From Rhizobium sp. CF122 (GTDB taxonomy: Bacteria; Pseudomonadota; Alphaproteobacteria; Rhizobiales; Rhizobiaceae): 64,000 nucleotides of DNA. Made by a program: the position numbers and the translations under genes. Location: NCBI RefSeq assembly GCF_000282035.1, contig NZ_AKKA01000067.1, positions 53,779 through 117,778 on the forward strand. The letters are read 5' to 3'. The notes under the pieces were generated by a model that searched no databases, was not told where the DNA came from, and saw nothing but the letters and a program-made list of their open reading frames with translations. The first letter of the stretch is position 1. Each line of letters begins with the position of its first letter. Below, piece after piece: positions 53,059 to 63,388 of this stretch.

Positions 53059-53193
53059 GAACAAGGCCTCGCAATGTGACAGGATAGTCAGATCAACTTA
53101 GTATCTCTCATCCGCCTTACAAGCGCCATAATTCGCACCCCGGCGAGATGGCCTCCGAAGTGTGACATTTTTGCAAATGCTACTGCTAAGCGC

Positions 53194-55503
53194 TTATTTT
53201 CGCTTCATGGCCTCGGCCAGTGCAGCTCCAAAGGCACCTTGGCTCTCCGGTTTTGCCGGGGCTGAGCGCCGGTCGTTCTGACCGCGAACCGGCTGATTTC
53301 CACGCGACTCGCCACGCGGCGCCGAAGGTTGCGAACCGTCGTCCTTTCTCATCGACAGACCGATGCGCTTGCGCTTCGCATCGACCTCCACGACGCGAAC
53401 CTTCACGACATCGCCAGCTTTCACAACTTCGTGAGGATCTTTGACGAAGCGATCGGCGAGCTGGGAAACGTGAACCAATCCGTCCTGATGGACGCCTATG
53501 TCGACAAAAGCGCCAAAGGCCGCAACGTTGGTGACCGTGCCTTCCAGCATCATGCCGGGCTGGAGATCCGAGATCTCGTGGACGCCTTCGGCGAAAGTCG
53601 CGGTCTTGAAGCTCGGGCGCGGGTCGCGGCCGGGCTTTTCCAACTCGGCGAGAATGTCCTTTACCGTCGGCAGACCGAATTTCTCGTCGATGAACTGCCG
53701 CGGATCGACGGCTTTCAGCACCGCGCTGTCGCCCATCAGCGAGCGCAGGTCGCGGCCGCAAGCAGCGACGATCTTCTTGGCGACGCCATAGGCTTCCGGG
53801 TGGACCGAGGAGGCGTCGAGCGGCTCCTTGCCATCACGAATGCGCAAGAAGCCGGCGCATTGCTCGAAGGTGCGCTGGCCGAGGCGCGCGACCTTCAGGA
53901 GATCGCGGCGCGTCTCGAAGCGGCCTTCGCTGTCGCGGTGCTTGACGATCGCGTCGGCAATCGAGGCACCCAGGCCGGAGACGCGCGACAGCAGCGGCGC
54001 GGAGGCAGTGTTGAGATCGACGCCGACGGCATTCACCGCATCTTCGACAACGGCGTCGAGCGAGCGCGACAGCTTTTGTTGGTCGACGTCGTGCTGATAC
54101 TGGCCGACACCGATCGATTTCGGCTCGATCTTGACGAGCTCCGCCAATGGATCCTGCAGGCGCCGGGCGATGGAGACGGCACCGCGCAACGAGACGTCGA
54201 GGTTGGGGAATTCCAACGCTGCCGTTTCCGAGGCGGAATAGACCGAGGCACCGGCTTCCGAGACGATCACCTTGGTCGGTTTGGCACCCGGCAGCTCGGC
54301 GAGCATGTCGGCCACCAGCTTCTCGGTCTCGCGGCTCCCGGTCCCGTTGCCAATCGAGATCAGCTCGACATTGTGCTTGCGGATCAGGGAAGCGAGTTCC
54401 AACTGCGCGCCGCGCACGTCGTTTCTCGGCTGGAACGGATAGACGGTGGACGTCGCAACCACCTTGCCGGTCGCATCGGTGACAGCGACCTTGACGCCAG
54501 TGCGGATGCCTGGATCGAGGCCCATCGTCGGGCGCGAACCGGCGGGTGCTGCCAGCAGCAGATCCTTGAGGTTGCGGGCGAAGACGTGGATCGCCTCTTC
54601 TTCGGCGCGCTCGCGAAGCTCGCGCATCAAGTCGAGCGACAGCGACATGGAGAGCTTGACGCGCCAGGTCCAGCTCGCCACCTCCATCAGCCAGCGGTCG
54701 CCGGGGCGGCTCGCTGCGATCTCGTAGGCGGTCGCGATCATGCGCTCGACCGGCTTATTGGGCGAGGCGGTTTCGGCATCGGCCTCGATCGTCAGTGTCA
54801 GCACTTCCTCGTTCCAGCCGCGCAGCATGGCGAGCGCGCGATGGCCGGGGACAGTGGCCCAGCGTTCGGAATGGTCGAAATAGTCCGAGAACTTCTCGCC
54901 TGTCGCCTGCTTGCCGTCCACCACCTTGGCCTTCAGCAAAGCCGCACTGCGCATATGGGCACGCAGCTTGCCGAGGAGGTCCGCATTTTCGGCGATGCCT
55001 TCAGCGACGATATCACGCGCGCCTTCGAGTGCCGTCTTCACATCGGGCACATCGGCTGTGATGTAGCCTTCCGCCAGCGTGGCAGGCTCCTTTGAGCGGT
55101 CTGCAAGGATTGCTTCCGCCAGCGGCCCGAGGCCACGCTCGCGGGCGATCTCTGCACGGGTGCGGCGCTTTGGCTTATAAGGGAGATAGAGATCTTCCAG
55201 CTCGGCCTTGGTGGCGGCACCGGTGATCTTGCGGAGCAGTTCCTCGGTCATCTTGCCCTGGCCGGTGATGGATTCGACGATGGTGTCGCGGCGCGCTTCC
55301 AGTTCGCGCAGATAGACCAGCCGCTCCGCCAGATTGCGCAGCTGCGTATCGTCCAACCCGCCCGTCACTTCCTTGCGGTAGCGCGCAATGAAGGGCACGG
55401 TCGCGCCCTCGTCGAGCAGCTCGATCGCTGCCTTTGCCTGGTCCGGCCGGGCATTGATTTCGGACGAGATGACAGCGGCGAGCGAGCGGAGGTCAGCGGC
55501 CAT
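53194..55503 (-). CDS. tex: Tex-family RNA-binding transcription accessory protein
   Basis: Tex is a cytoplasmic nucleic-acid-binding protein related to eukaryotic Spt6; in other bacteria it affects transcription and toxin or stress gene expression. The 769-residue layout is standard: an N-terminal helical region, a YqgF-like RNase-H fold ([20 protein letters not shown] near 325), helix-hairpin-helix motifs ([18 protein letters not shown] near 497), and an S1 RNA-binding domain near 645-715. The last 40 residues are a Gly/Arg/Pro-rich tail. It is divergent from glyS. Confidence 0.95.
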   Translation of the reverse strand: MAADLRSLAAVISSEINARPDQAKAAIELLDEGATVPFIARYRKEVTGGLDDTQLRNLAERLVYLRELEARRDTIVESITGQGKMTEELLRKITGAATKAELEDLYLPYKPKRRTRAEIARERGLGPLAEAILADRSKEPATLAEGYITADVPDVKTALEGARDIVAEGIAENADLLGKLRAHMRSAALLKAKVVDGKQATGEKFSDYFDHSERWATVPGHRALAMLRGWNEEVLTLTIEADAETASPNKPVERMIATAYEIAASRPGDRWLMEVASWTWRVKLSMSLSLDLMRELRERAEEEAIHVFARNLKDLLLAAPAGSRPTMGLDPGIRTGVKVAVTDATGKVVATSTVYPFQPRNDVRGAQLELASLIRKHNVELISIGNGTGSRETEKLVADMLAELPGAKPTKVIVSEAGASVYSASETAALEFPNLDVSLRGAVSIARRLQDPLAELVKIEPKSIGVGQYQHDVDQQKLSRSLDAVVEDAVNAVGVDLNTASAPLLSRVSGLGASIADAIVKHRDSEGRFETRRDLLKVARLGQRTFEQCAGFLRIRDGKEPLDASSVHPEAYGVAKKIVAACGRDLRSLMGDSAVLKAVDPRQFIDEKFGLPTVKDILAELEKPGRDPRPSFKTATFAEGVHEISDLQPGMMLEGTVTNVAAFGAFVDIGVHQDGLVHVSQLADRFVKDPHEVVKAGDVVKVRVVEVDAKRKRIGLSMRKDDGSQPSAPRGESRGNQPVRGQNDRRSAPAKPESQGAFGAALAEAMKRK

Positions 55504-55705
55504 GAGAATTCCTGCGTTTTACAAAAGTTGCGGGACCATAGCGGCGAAAAACGACAAGGCAATGCCCGACGTCCCTATCCACAGCAACATAGCACGGCTG
55601 GCAGCCGTTTTTGCGGTTGTGCAGATGCGGCATTCTTTGCTAGCAGAGGCGACCGTTTTTAGCCCCGCCTTTGTGGCGCCTTCCCCAGAAGGCAAGGAAA
55701 GTGAC

Positions 55706-57934
55706 ATGCCAGATCTGCTCCTAGAACTCCGCTCCGAAGAGATCCCGGCCCGCCTGCAGCGCAAGGCTGCCGGCGACCTGAAGAAGCTCGTGACCGATGC
55801 GCTTGTCGAGGCAGGACTTTCCTACGAGGGTGCGCGTGAATACTGGACACCGCGCCGGCTAACGCTCGACATCCGCGGCCTGACGGCGCGTTCCGCCGAT
55901 GTGCGCGAAGAGAAGAAGGGGCCCCGCACAGACGCCAACGAGAAGGCGATCGAAGGCTTCCTGCGCGGCGCCGGCCTTTCCTCCATTTCCGAGGCGCAGG
56001 TTCAGAGCGATCCGAAGAAGGGCGACTTCTACATCGCCGTTATCTCCAAGCCGGGCCGCGCCGCCGAAGAGATTATCAGCGATGTCATGCCTGGGATCAT
56101 CCGCGATTTCCCCTGGCCGAAGCCGATGCGCTGGGGCGCGGCCTCTGCTCAGCCCGGCTCGCTACGCTGGGTCCGTCCGTTGCAGTCGATCGTCTGCACC
56201 TTCGGCACGGAGCACGAGGAAACAGCCGTCGTTCCGTTTTCAATCGACGGCATCGTTGCCTCAAACGTGACCTATGGTCATCGCTTCCATGCGCCTGAGG
56301 CCATCACCGTCAAGCGCTTCGACGACTATGTCGCCAATCTCGAAAAGGCGAAAGTCATTCTCGACGCCGATCGCCGCAAGGACATCATCCTGCACGATGC
56401 CCGCGACATCGCCTTTGCGAGCGGCCTGGAACTGGTCGAGGACGAGGGTCTGCTGGAAGAGGTCTCCGGCCTCGTCGAGTGGCCGCAGGTGCTGATGGGA
56501 AGCTTCGAGGAGGATTACCTCTCGATCCCGGCCGATATCATCCGGCTCACCATCAAGACGAACCAGAAGTGCTTCGTGACGCGCCCAGTCGGCGGCGACA
56601 CGCTTTCCTGCAAGTTCATCCTCGTTTCGAACATCCAGGCGAGCGACGGCGGCAAGGAGATCATCCACGGCAACGGCAAGGTCGTACGCGCTCGCCTTTC
56701 CGACGCGCTGCACTTCTGGAAGCGCGACCAGGGCAATCTGCCGGATCTGGAAACGCTGGAGGCTTCGGCCGCAAAGTTCAACCTCGACCTTTCCAAGCCG
56801 CTCGACCAGCGCATGGCCAAGCTCGACGCGCTCAACGTGACGTTCCATGCCAAGCTTGGAACGCAGGGCGCGCGCGTGGAGCGCATTCGCGCACTGGCGG
56901 CCAAGCTCGTGATGCAGATCGGCGCCGACTGCAAGCTGGTCGACCGGGCAGCAGTGCTTGCCAAGGCGGATCTTCGCACTGAGGCGGTTGGCGAGTTTCC
57001 GGAACTGCAGGGCCTGATGGGCCGCCGCTATGCGGCACTCCAGGGCGAGGATGCATCGGTCGCAGCAGCGATTGAGGACCACTGGAAGCCGATGGGTCCG
57101 ACCGACCGCGTTCCGGAGGACAAGGTCGCGATCACTGTCGCGCTCGCCGACAAGCTCGACACGCTGACCGGCTTTTGGGCCATCGACGAGAAGCCGACGG
57201 GCTCGAAGGATCCCTTCGCGCTTCGTCGCGCAGCGCTCGGCGTTATCCGCATCCTGCTCGAGCGCAAGGTCCGCATTCCGCTGCTGACGCCGATTGCGTC
57301 GCATATCGCGCGGATTGATAGCGATCTCGGCGTGACGAAAGCTGCAGGTACGACGCTCCAAGACGGGGACGACCTTGTCTCACTTGGTGTCGCTGAAAGC
57401 GAATCGTCACGCGAACTCGACCTCCTCTCCTTCTTCCATGACCGCCTGAAGGTCTACCTTCGCGATCAGGGCGCGCGCTATGACCTCATCGATGCCGTGG
57501 TTACGCTCGAGGCCGACGATCTCTTGATGATTGCCCGTCGCGTCGAGGCGCTGACCGCCTTCATCACGTCGGAGGACGGCAAGAACCTTCTGGTCGGCAC
57601 CAAGCGCGCCACGCAGATTCTGGCCGCCGAGGAGAAGAAGGGCACGGTGATCGCCGACGGCGTTTCGGAAAACCTGTTCCGGCTCGCCGCTGAGAAGGAG
57701 CTCTTCGCCGCGATCAACAAGGCCTCGGCCGAGGCTTCGGCAGCCGTGGACAAGGAAGACTTCCGCTCGGCCATGGAAGCGCTCTCTAGGCTGCGCGCGC
57801 CGGTCGACCGCTTCTTCGACGACGTGCTTGTTAACGACGAGGACGCCGCCATTCGCGCCAACCGACTGGCGCTCCTGCGTCTGATCCGCGAGGCAACCGG
57901 TACGGTCGCCGACTTCTCGAAAATCTCGGGCTAA
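55706..57934 (+). CDS. glyS: glycyl-tRNA synthetase beta subunit
   Basis: GlyS forms the alpha2-beta2 glycyl-tRNA synthetase with GlyQ and charges tRNA-Gly. The 742-residue length and the motifs [15 protein letters not shown] at the N-terminus, [11 protein letters not shown] near 190 and IKTNQKCFV near 285 identify it. Later segments (KAKLG-like region, [27 protein letters not shown] near 475) are also typical. ATG 55706 has AAGGAAAG about 6 bases upstream; an in-frame extension into tex is rejected. glyQ is not adjacent and not in the window. Confidence 0.95.
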   Translation: MPDLLLELRSEEIPARLQRKAAGDLKKLVTDALVEAGLSYEGAREYWTPRRLTLDIRGLTARSADVREEKKGPRTDANEKAIEGFLRGAGLSSISEAQVQSDPKKGDFYIAVISKPGRAAEEIISDVMPGIIRDFPWPKPMRWGAASAQPGSLRWVRPLQSIVCTFGTEHEETAVVPFSIDGIVASNVTYGHRFHAPEAITVKRFDDYVANLEKAKVILDADRRKDIILHDARDIAFASGLELVEDEGLLEEVSGLVEWPQVLMGSFEEDYLSIPADIIRLTIKTNQKCFVTRPVGGDTLSCKFILVSNIQASDGGKEIIHGNGKVVRARLSDALHFWKRDQGNLPDLETLEASAAKFNLDLSKPLDQRMAKLDALNVTFHAKLGTQGARVERIRALAAKLVMQIGADCKLVDRAAVLAKADLRTEAVGEFPELQGLMGRRYAALQGEDASVAAAIEDHWKPMGPTDRVPEDKVAITVALADKLDTLTGFWAIDEKPTGSKDPFALRRAALGVIRILLERKVRIPLLTPIASHIARIDSDLGVTKAAGTTLQDGDDLVSLGVAESESSRELDLLSFFHDRLKVYLRDQGARYDLIDAVVTLEADDLLMIARRVEALTAFITSEDGKNLLVGTKRATQILAAEEKKGTVIADGVSENLFRLAAEKELFAAINKASAEASAAVDKEDFRSAMEALSRLRAPVDRFFDDVLVNDEDAAIRANRLALLRLIREATGTVADFSKISG

Positions 57935-57993
57935 GGCGCGCCCGCGCATCTGATGTGACGTGCGGATGGCACCTTAAGATCCGGCGTCATTTG

Positions 57994-58039
57994 CAGAATT
58001 TCCTCCTTGTTCAGATTCTGATTCAAGGATGGAATTCTG
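57994..58039. terminator. imperfect hairpin between convergent glyS and YqaA-type gene
   Basis: CAGAATTTCC-T-CCTTG and CAAGG-AT-GGAATTCTG form a long stem with small bulges and a 14-nt loop. It lacks a T-run, so it may be a weak terminator or an unrelated inverted repeat. Confidence 0.35.
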
Positions 58040-58045
58040 CCCGCG

Positions 58046-58486
58046 TCAGCTCATCACCCCGAGAGTGGCGGCAGCGAGAACGCCGTAACGAACGGTCTTC
58101 GCGATAGTCACGAGCAGCAGGAACATCGGGAACGGTTCGCGCAAAACACCGGCAACGATAGTGATGGGATCGCCGATGATCGGCATCCAGCTTAGAAGCA
58201 GAGACCACTTGCCATAGCGGTGATACCAGCGCTGCGCTTTGTCGAGCGCGGGCTGGCTGACCGGAAACCAGCGCTTGTCGCGAAATCGTTCGATGCCGAC
58301 GCCGAGCAGCCAGTTGACGGTCGAGCCGAGAACGTTGCCTGTTGTCTCCACCACGATCAGCGCGAGGACCGGATGCTGCCCGGTGAGGACGAGGCCGACG
58401 AGGCCGGCTTCCGACTGCATCGGGAAGATCGTTGCTGCCGCAAAAGCCACCAGGAAAAGGCCGGCATAGACCGCAAGATCGGTCAT
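58046..58486 (-). CDS. YqaA family inner membrane protein (VTT/DedA-related)
   Basis: This 146-residue protein has about four hydrophobic helices and the family features of YqaA, a small relative of DedA/VTT proteins. The ETTGNVLGSTVNWLLG segment near residue 47 and the SWMPIIGDPITIVAG segment near 99-113 hold the conserved polar and Pro/Gly residues. VTT proteins are implicated in lipid scrambling or undecaprenyl phosphate recycling, but YqaA itself is uncharacterised. The following gene (DUF523) is divergent. Confidence 0.82.
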   Translation of the reverse strand: MTDLAVYAGLFLVAFAAATIFPMQSEAGLVGLVLTGQHPVLALIVVETTGNVLGSTVNWLLGVGIERFRDKRWFPVSQPALDKAQRWYHRYGKWSLLLSWMPIIGDPITIVAGVLREPFPMFLLLVTIAKTVRYGVLAAATLGVMS

Positions 58487-58582
58487 GCCCTGTCCGCGCG
58501 AATCCTTCGCTGCACCCTTTTCCCCTTCCGCACACTTGATGGCGGACTGGAACTATCACGTCCTTGGGGTTATTCCAAAGCC

Positions 58583-59089
58583 ATGGAGAAGATTCTCGTC
58601 AGTGCCTGCCTCATGGGCCATCCCGTCCGCTATGACGGCCAATCGAAGCCGCTCGCTCACCCTGCGATAGCGCGGTGGATCGAGGAAGGCAGGCTGGTAA
58701 CCATCTGTCCCGAGATGTCTGCCGGAATGCCGGTGCCGCGCCCGCCGGCCGAAATCGACGGTGGGGCTGCGGGCGAGGATGTGCTTGCCGGCAACGCCCG
58801 CGTCGTCGAGATCACCGGTGGCAATGTGACGGACGAGTTCAGGCAGGCCGCCGAGAACGCCCTGGCGATCGCCACCCAGACCGGCTGCCGCTATGCGCTG
58901 CTGATCGACGGCAGCCCTTCTTGTGGCTCGGGCTTCGTCTATGACGGCACGTTCTCCGGGCACAGGCTCGCAGGGAATGGCGTGACAACGGCGCTCCTGA
59001 AGCAGGCCGGCATTGGCGTCTACTCTGATCGCGATATCGAGGCGCTTATCGCGCGGCTCGCTGCCGACGAGGCAACGACGGGCGATTGA
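58583..59089 (+). CDS. DUF523 family protein
   Basis: This 168-residue protein of unknown function has three conserved cysteine motifs: SACLMGHPVRYDG at the N-terminus, ICPEMSAGMPVPRPPAEI near 41-58, and GSPSCGSGFVYDG near 111-123. The cysteines suggest metal or iron-sulfur binding. The start at ATG 58583 matches the family N-terminus; a longer in-frame reading frame upstream overlaps the YqaA gene and is rejected. It ends 77 bp before the convergent chemoreceptor gene across a strong terminator. Confidence 0.87.
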   Translation: MEKILVSACLMGHPVRYDGQSKPLAHPAIARWIEEGRLVTICPEMSAGMPVPRPPAEIDGGAAGEDVLAGNARVVEITGGNVTDEFRQAAENALAIATQTGCRYALLIDGSPSCGSGFVYDGTFSGHRLAGNGVTTALLKQAGIGVYSDRDIEALIARLAADEATTGD

Positions 59090-59113
59090 AAGACCCGATA
59101 GCTCCCCTTACGC

Positions 59114-59147
59114 AAAACGGCCGCCGGATCGCTCCGACGGCCGTTTT
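59114..59147. terminator. strong bidirectional terminator between DUF523 gene and chemoreceptor gene
   Basis: AAAACGGCCGCCGG (59114-59127) pairs with CCGACGGCCGTTTT (59134-59147), 14 pairs including one wobble or mismatch depending on strand, with flanking A/T runs. It terminates both convergent genes. Confidence 0.85.
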
Positions 59148-59165
59148 CTCGTTTGGTCCTTGACC

Positions 59166-60986
59166 TCAGGCGGCGCGGCGAACCTGCGCGGCATAATCGT
59201 TGCCGCCGCCGACGCGGAAGCCGCGGATCAGGTTGAGGAGCTCGTCTGTATCGTTGGCGAGCGACTCAGCCGATGCAGTAGTCTCCTCCGCCATCGCGGC
59301 GTTCTGCTGGGTCGCGGCATCGAGCTGGTTCATCGAGGACGAGATCGAACGCAATGTCGTATCCTGCTCAGAGGCGCTATGGGCGATCTTGGCGACGATC
59401 TCGTTGGCGGCCTTGATCTGGTCGGAGATGCGCTTCAGTGCCTCACCGGCTTCGCCGACCAGGCGGACGCCGTGATCGACCTGACCGGACGAACGGGCGA
59501 TCTGATCCTTGATCTCCTTGGCCGCGGCGGCCGAGCGCTGTGCCAGTTCGCGAACTTCCTGAGCGACGACCGCAAAGCCCTTGCCGGATTCGCCGGCGCG
59601 TGCAGCTTCGACGCCAGCGTTCAGCGCCAGCAGGTTCGTCTGGAAGGCGATTTCGTCGATGACGCCGATAATCTTGCCGATTTCGGCAGACGACTTTTCG
59701 ATGCCGCTCATCGCTTCGATCGCTTCGGAGACCACCGCATCGCTGCGGCTCGCTTCCGTGCTGACGGCATGAACGCGCTTGCTGGCTTCATGGGCGCCGT
59801 CAGCGGTCTGACGGACTGCGACGGTCAACTCGTCGAGCGCTGCCGAAGTCTCCTCCAGGCTCGCGGCCTGGCGTTCGGTGCGCTGCGACAGATCGTTGGA
59901 GGCACGGCGGATCTCTTCCTTGCTGACGGCGATGTCGCCGCCCTTGGCGGTCACTTTGGCCATCGCGACTTCGAGATGCCCGAGCGCATCGTTGAAGTTC
60001 TCGCGGAGGGCAGCGTACTTCTGGCCGAGATCGGCGCAACGGACCGTCAGGTCGCCATGGGCAATCTGCTCCAGCGCCTGACCGATGGTCGAAACGACAT
60101 GGTTCTGGGCGACCGCTTCCTCGCGCTGCAAGCGCTGACTGTTTTCGCGCTCGCCGTCGAGGGCCATCTGCTGGGCGGCCTCGCGCTCGGACATGGCGTG
60201 GCGCTCCCTGACCTTCTGCTGCAGAGACTGCGTCGCCTTGGCCATCATGCCGACTTCGTTGTTCATGTCGGTGTGCGGGATTTTGATGGAGACGTCCTCA
60301 TCAGCCACCGATTGCAGGGCATTGTGAACGTCCTTCAAGGGGTTTGAAATGCCGCGGATGACCAGGTAGGCAGCCACAATGGCGACGAAGAGTAGGACGA
60401 TGCTGCTAGCCAATGCGGCCAGGATCGTGTCATCGACTTGGGCATCGAGATCATCCATGTAGACGCCGGTGACGACGACGACCTTCCAGGGGTCGAAGGC
60501 CAATGCATATGCCGTCTTGCGAAAATCTCCGGCCGGCTGGCCGGGCTTCGCTGTGGAGTAGTATTCGACGAGACCGCCGCCCTGCTGCCCAAGCTTGACC
60601 AGTTCTTCGCGATAGAGCTTGCCTTTGCTGTCCGGCTGCCCCTTGTTGAACTGCCCAACCTTCGAGGCATCGTAGTGGAACATCATCTGGATGTCGTAGC
60701 TATAGCCGAAGAAGTAACCATCGGGGTCGTATTTCATGCCGTTGAGCGTAGCGTAGGCCTGCTTCTGGGCCTCTTCCTGGGTCATTGCGCCGGCGGTCAC
60801 CTTCGCCTGGTACTGCTTGAGAACGGAGACCGCGGACTGAACCTCAGAACGCAGCATATCATAGCGTTCCTTATAGATCGCATTGACCGAGGAGCGAACC
60901 TGGATGGTGGTTCCGATTGCAAACGCTACCATCAGGCCAACGACCAGCAAAATAAGCTGTCTGGAAATCTTCAAATTCTTCATCAT
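59166..60986 (-). CDS. methyl-accepting chemotaxis protein with sCache sensor
   Basis: This 606-residue chemoreceptor has helix 1 at about 9-30 and a single Cache (sCache_2-like) periplasmic domain to about 180. The sensor is marked by YDPDGYFFGYSYDIQMMFHYDASKVGQ and FDPWKVVVVTGVYMDD. Helix 2 lies at about 190-212, followed by HAMP, a long linker and the methyl-accepting domain with [20 protein letters not shown]. Related sCache receptors often sense small carboxylates (McpV-like), which is inference. The start is uncertain between TTG 60995, ATG 60986 and ATG 60983. It ends in Val-Arg-Arg-Ala-Ala with no pentapeptide. Confidence 0.92.
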   Translation of the reverse strand: MMKNLKISRQLILLVVGLMVAFAIGTTIQVRSSVNAIYKERYDMLRSEVQSAVSVLKQYQAKVTAGAMTQEEAQKQAYATLNGMKYDPDGYFFGYSYDIQMMFHYDASKVGQFNKGQPDSKGKLYREELVKLGQQGGGLVEYYSTAKPGQPAGDFRKTAYALAFDPWKVVVVTGVYMDDLDAQVDDTILAALASSIVLLFVAIVAAYLVIRGISNPLKDVHNALQSVADEDVSIKIPHTDMNNEVGMMAKATQSLQQKVRERHAMSEREAAQQMALDGERENSQRLQREEAVAQNHVVSTIGQALEQIAHGDLTVRCADLGQKYAALRENFNDALGHLEVAMAKVTAKGGDIAVSKEEIRRASNDLSQRTERQAASLEETSAALDELTVAVRQTADGAHEASKRVHAVSTEASRSDAVVSEAIEAMSGIEKSSAEIGKIIGVIDEIAFQTNLLALNAGVEAARAGESGKGFAVVAQEVRELAQRSAAAAKEIKDQIARSSGQVDHGVRLVGEAGEALKRISDQIKAANEIVAKIAHSASEQDTTLRSISSSMNQLDAATQQNAAMAEETTASAESLANDTDELLNLIRGFRVGGGNDYAAQVRRAA

Positions 60987-61398
60987 GCCTCGCAACAGAG
61001 CTCGGTTGGGATATCCGGCGCGGTTTCCTACCGCGTATACGAGGGCTGATTGGCCACCCCCTCTTACTGCTGCGAAATTGACATGCGGCTACCGGTCGGC
61101 GCTAAAAATGGTCAGTTTATTCTAAGGAATGCTTAACCAGTCTCTACATGTTTCTATGATGATGAAATCGGGAAGTTTCTGAACAAATACAAACAGAAAA
61201 ATGCGCCCCTATACGTTGGAGTTAGAGTGAAGGAATTGCCAATTTCCAAGTGATGATGGCCCGAAGGATCAAATATAATCAGTGCATTCTTGCAGTTAGC
61301 GGAAATTTCGAGTCAGTTGCGCGTCCGCAGGTTGAAACGCACACGCCAGAGCACGTTCTCCAGTTTTCCGCTGGCGGTCGTTAAGCTATATTTCCGGC
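60987..61398. other. 412-bp divergent intergenic region, AT-rich, no gene seen
   Basis: This region separates the sCache chemoreceptor gene from the winged-helix regulator gene. I see no gene or strong hairpin. Minor symmetric pieces are TTTCTG/CAGAAA (61176-61181 and 61194-61199) and a near-palindrome GGAATTGCCAATTTCC at about 61234-61249. Promoters for both genes should lie here. Confidence 0.5.
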
Positions 61399-62934
61399 AT
61401 GGTTGAGGCTTTGCATGCCTTCGGTGAATTTGTTCTCGATCCCGGCTGCCGCCTGCTGCGGAACGGGCGGGCCGTCGCGCTCGGCCAACGTGGCATCGCC
61501 CTTCTTGAAGCGTTGCTTGAAGCCCGTGGGAGCATTGTTTCCAAGGATGTGTTGATGGAGCGTGTCTGGCCCGGAATTGCCGTCGAGGAGAGCAACCTGA
61601 CCGTGCAGGTCGCGGCGTTGCGCAAGGCGCTTGGCCCTGCACCCGACGGACAGGAATGGATCGCTACCGTGCCGCGCGTCGGCTACCGTTTCATCCGGAC
61701 GAATGCGGAGGCGAAAGCCGCTGCGACCGCCCCAGAATTGCGGCCGACACTCGCTGTCCTCCCCTTCAGCAATCTCAGCGGCGATCCAAGGCAGGACTAT
61801 TTTGCCGATGGGATCGTCGATGACATCATTGCGGCACTAAGCCGGTTCCGAAGCTTTGCCGTGGTCGCCCGGGACTGCTCTTTTGCCTACAAGGGCAGTG
61901 CAATGGATGTGCGCAAGATCGCCGCCGAACTCGGCGTCAGCTACGTGCTCGAAGGCAGCATCCGACAATCCGGCAATCGGCTGCGTATTGTGGCTGAGCT
62001 TGTCGAGCGCCAGAGCAGCACGCACATATGGGCGCAGACTTTCGATGGCACTCTAGACGAGATATTCGACTTTCAGGATCGCATCACCGACAGCGTCGCA
62101 ATGCTGATCGAACCACTGATCCAAACGGCCGAGATCGAGCGATCACGGCGCGAACGGCCCGGAAGCGTGGCCACCTACGACATCTACCTGCAGGCCCTGG
62201 CCAAGATCTCGACCGAAATCGAAGGCGACAATGCGGCCGCCTATGCCCTTCTCATGCAGGGGCTCGCCGCCGAGCCCGACAATGCGCAGCTGCTTGCCCA
62301 TGCGACATGGGCGCTCGAGCATCGCTACACGATGGGCTGGCCGGCGCTCACCGAGGACGATGTGCAGGCATGTGGCGCACTGGCACGGCGGGCTCTGGAG
62401 CACGGCGCCGGCGACGCCATGGTCATGGCCCATTGCGGCGTCGCCTTGATGCAGACGGTGAAGGATTACGATTGGGGTCTCGCGGTTCTGCAAGCGGCGG
62501 CCGAATCCAATCCCAACAATCCGATGGCCGTCGTAAGGGCGGGCGTCGGACATCTTCATTGCGGCAATGTCAGCGATGCGCTCAGCCACTTCCACAGGGC
62601 CAACCGCCTGACGCCTGGCGACCGAGGCGCGCACTTCTCGCTCTGCGGCATCGCTCACGCCCATATCGTCCTCGGTGAGTACGACCAGGCCCTGGCCTGG
62701 GCTTCAAGAGCGCTAGCCAGCAATCCGAATTTCGAGCCAACTCTATGGGTGCTCATTGCTGCGAGCGCGCATCTCGGGCGCATGGAGGAAGCCCAGCGGC
62801 ACGTCGCGGCCTTGAAACGACGGACGCCTGATATCACGATTGAACGCATCCGCGCCGGTCAAGCGGGCAAATATCCGGATCGCATCGCTGCCGTCCTTGA
62901 CGGGCTGAGAATAGCGGGTGTCCCGGAACGCTAG
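61399..62934 (+). CDS. winged-helix / TolB-N-like / TPR transcriptional regulator
   Basis: This 511-residue protein has an OmpR/PhoB-type winged-helix DNA-binding domain at its N-terminus (residues 1-105, LLEARGSIVSKDVLMERVWPG and TVPRVGYRFI). A TolB-N-like domain follows (LAVLPFSNLSGDPRQDYFADGIVDDIIAALSRF near 117, YVLEGSIRQSGNRLRIVAELV near 178), then about five TPR-like helical repeats to the end. There is no membrane helix, so it is likely a soluble one-component regulator sensing a protein or small ligand. Similar proteins are often mis-named adenylate cyclase. Targets are unknown. Confidence 0.85.
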   Translation: MVEALHAFGEFVLDPGCRLLRNGRAVALGQRGIALLEALLEARGSIVSKDVLMERVWPGIAVEESNLTVQVAALRKALGPAPDGQEWIATVPRVGYRFIRTNAEAKAAATAPELRPTLAVLPFSNLSGDPRQDYFADGIVDDIIAALSRFRSFAVVARDCSFAYKGSAMDVRKIAAELGVSYVLEGSIRQSGNRLRIVAELVERQSSTHIWAQTFDGTLDEIFDFQDRITDSVAMLIEPLIQTAEIERSRRERPGSVATYDIYLQALAKISTEIEGDNAAAYALLMQGLAAEPDNAQLLAHATWALEHRYTMGWPALTEDDVQACGALARRALEHGAGDAMVMAHCGVALMQTVKDYDWGLAVLQAAAESNPNNPMAVVRAGVGHLHCGNVSDALSHFHRANRLTPGDRGAHFSLCGIAHAHIVLGEYDQALAWASRALASNPNFEPTLWVLIAASAHLGRMEEAQRHVAALKRRTPDITIERIRAGQAGKYPDRIAAVLDGLRIAGVPER

Positions 62935-63048
62935 GGCCTGACCCTAGTTTCGGATCGTTTCGGAACTTTTCCTTGAGCGTTTCAGGACCGGAATGGCTCA
63001 TCCGGCAGAGACTGCTTCCCACAGCAAAGCCGCAAGTGGGAGACGGCC

Positions 63049-63282
63049 ATGATAACGACGCTGACCATCCTTTCCCTCGATCAGGGACGTATCTACTCCC
63101 CTCCGCCTGAGCCAGTTCCAGAACAGACGGCTATCGAAGGCGAAGTTGGAGCGTCCGCCGTTGCGGAGGCGCAGGGCACTCAGCACTATCTGCGGCGGGC
63201 GAACGTTTCGACAGGATTGCAGGCCCTTGCACGTCTGCTTGCGCCGACCTTTGGAAGCACACCAGCCGGCAAGGCCCATTAG
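63049..63282 (+). CDS. small hypothetical protein
   Basis: This 77-residue reading frame has GGGAGA 6 bases before its ATG and is followed within 6 bp by a perfect 14-bp terminator, which supports it being expressed. The sequence (a short hydrophobic N-terminus, then SPPPEPVPEQ, then LQALARLLAPTF) is unlike anything I recognise, and is not clearly secreted. An overlapping frame on the other strand is longer but has no such signals. Confidence 0.5.
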   Translation: MITTLTILSLDQGRIYSPPPEPVPEQTAIEGEVGASAVAEAQGTQHYLRRANVSTGLQALARLLAPTFGSTPAGKAH

Positions 63283-63288
63283 AGACGA

Positions 63289-63323
63289 AAAATGCGTCCC
63301 TGCTTCTCTCAGGGACGCATTTT
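63289..63323 (+). terminator. perfect 14-bp terminator after the small gene
   Basis: AAAATGCGTCCCTG (63289-63302) and CAGGGACGCATTTT (63310-63323) are exact reverse complements with loop CTTCTCT. The A/T ends allow termination on both strands, serving the small gene and the convergent secreted protein gene. Confidence 0.9.
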
Positions 63324-63388
63324 ATCCCCCGCGAGGGGTGGACCCGGTCGACCGAAACTTTGGTCAGGCTGGGGCAGGGAACTGGAGA

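Noticed and set aside
53329..55095. 588-residue open frame antisense to tex
   Set aside because: The tex gene covers it completely with strong domain evidence; the antisense frame has no recognisable motif.
62998..63279. 93-residue open frame on the minus strand opposite the small gene
   Set aside because: It lacks a ribosome-binding site and terminator, while the plus-strand frame has both.
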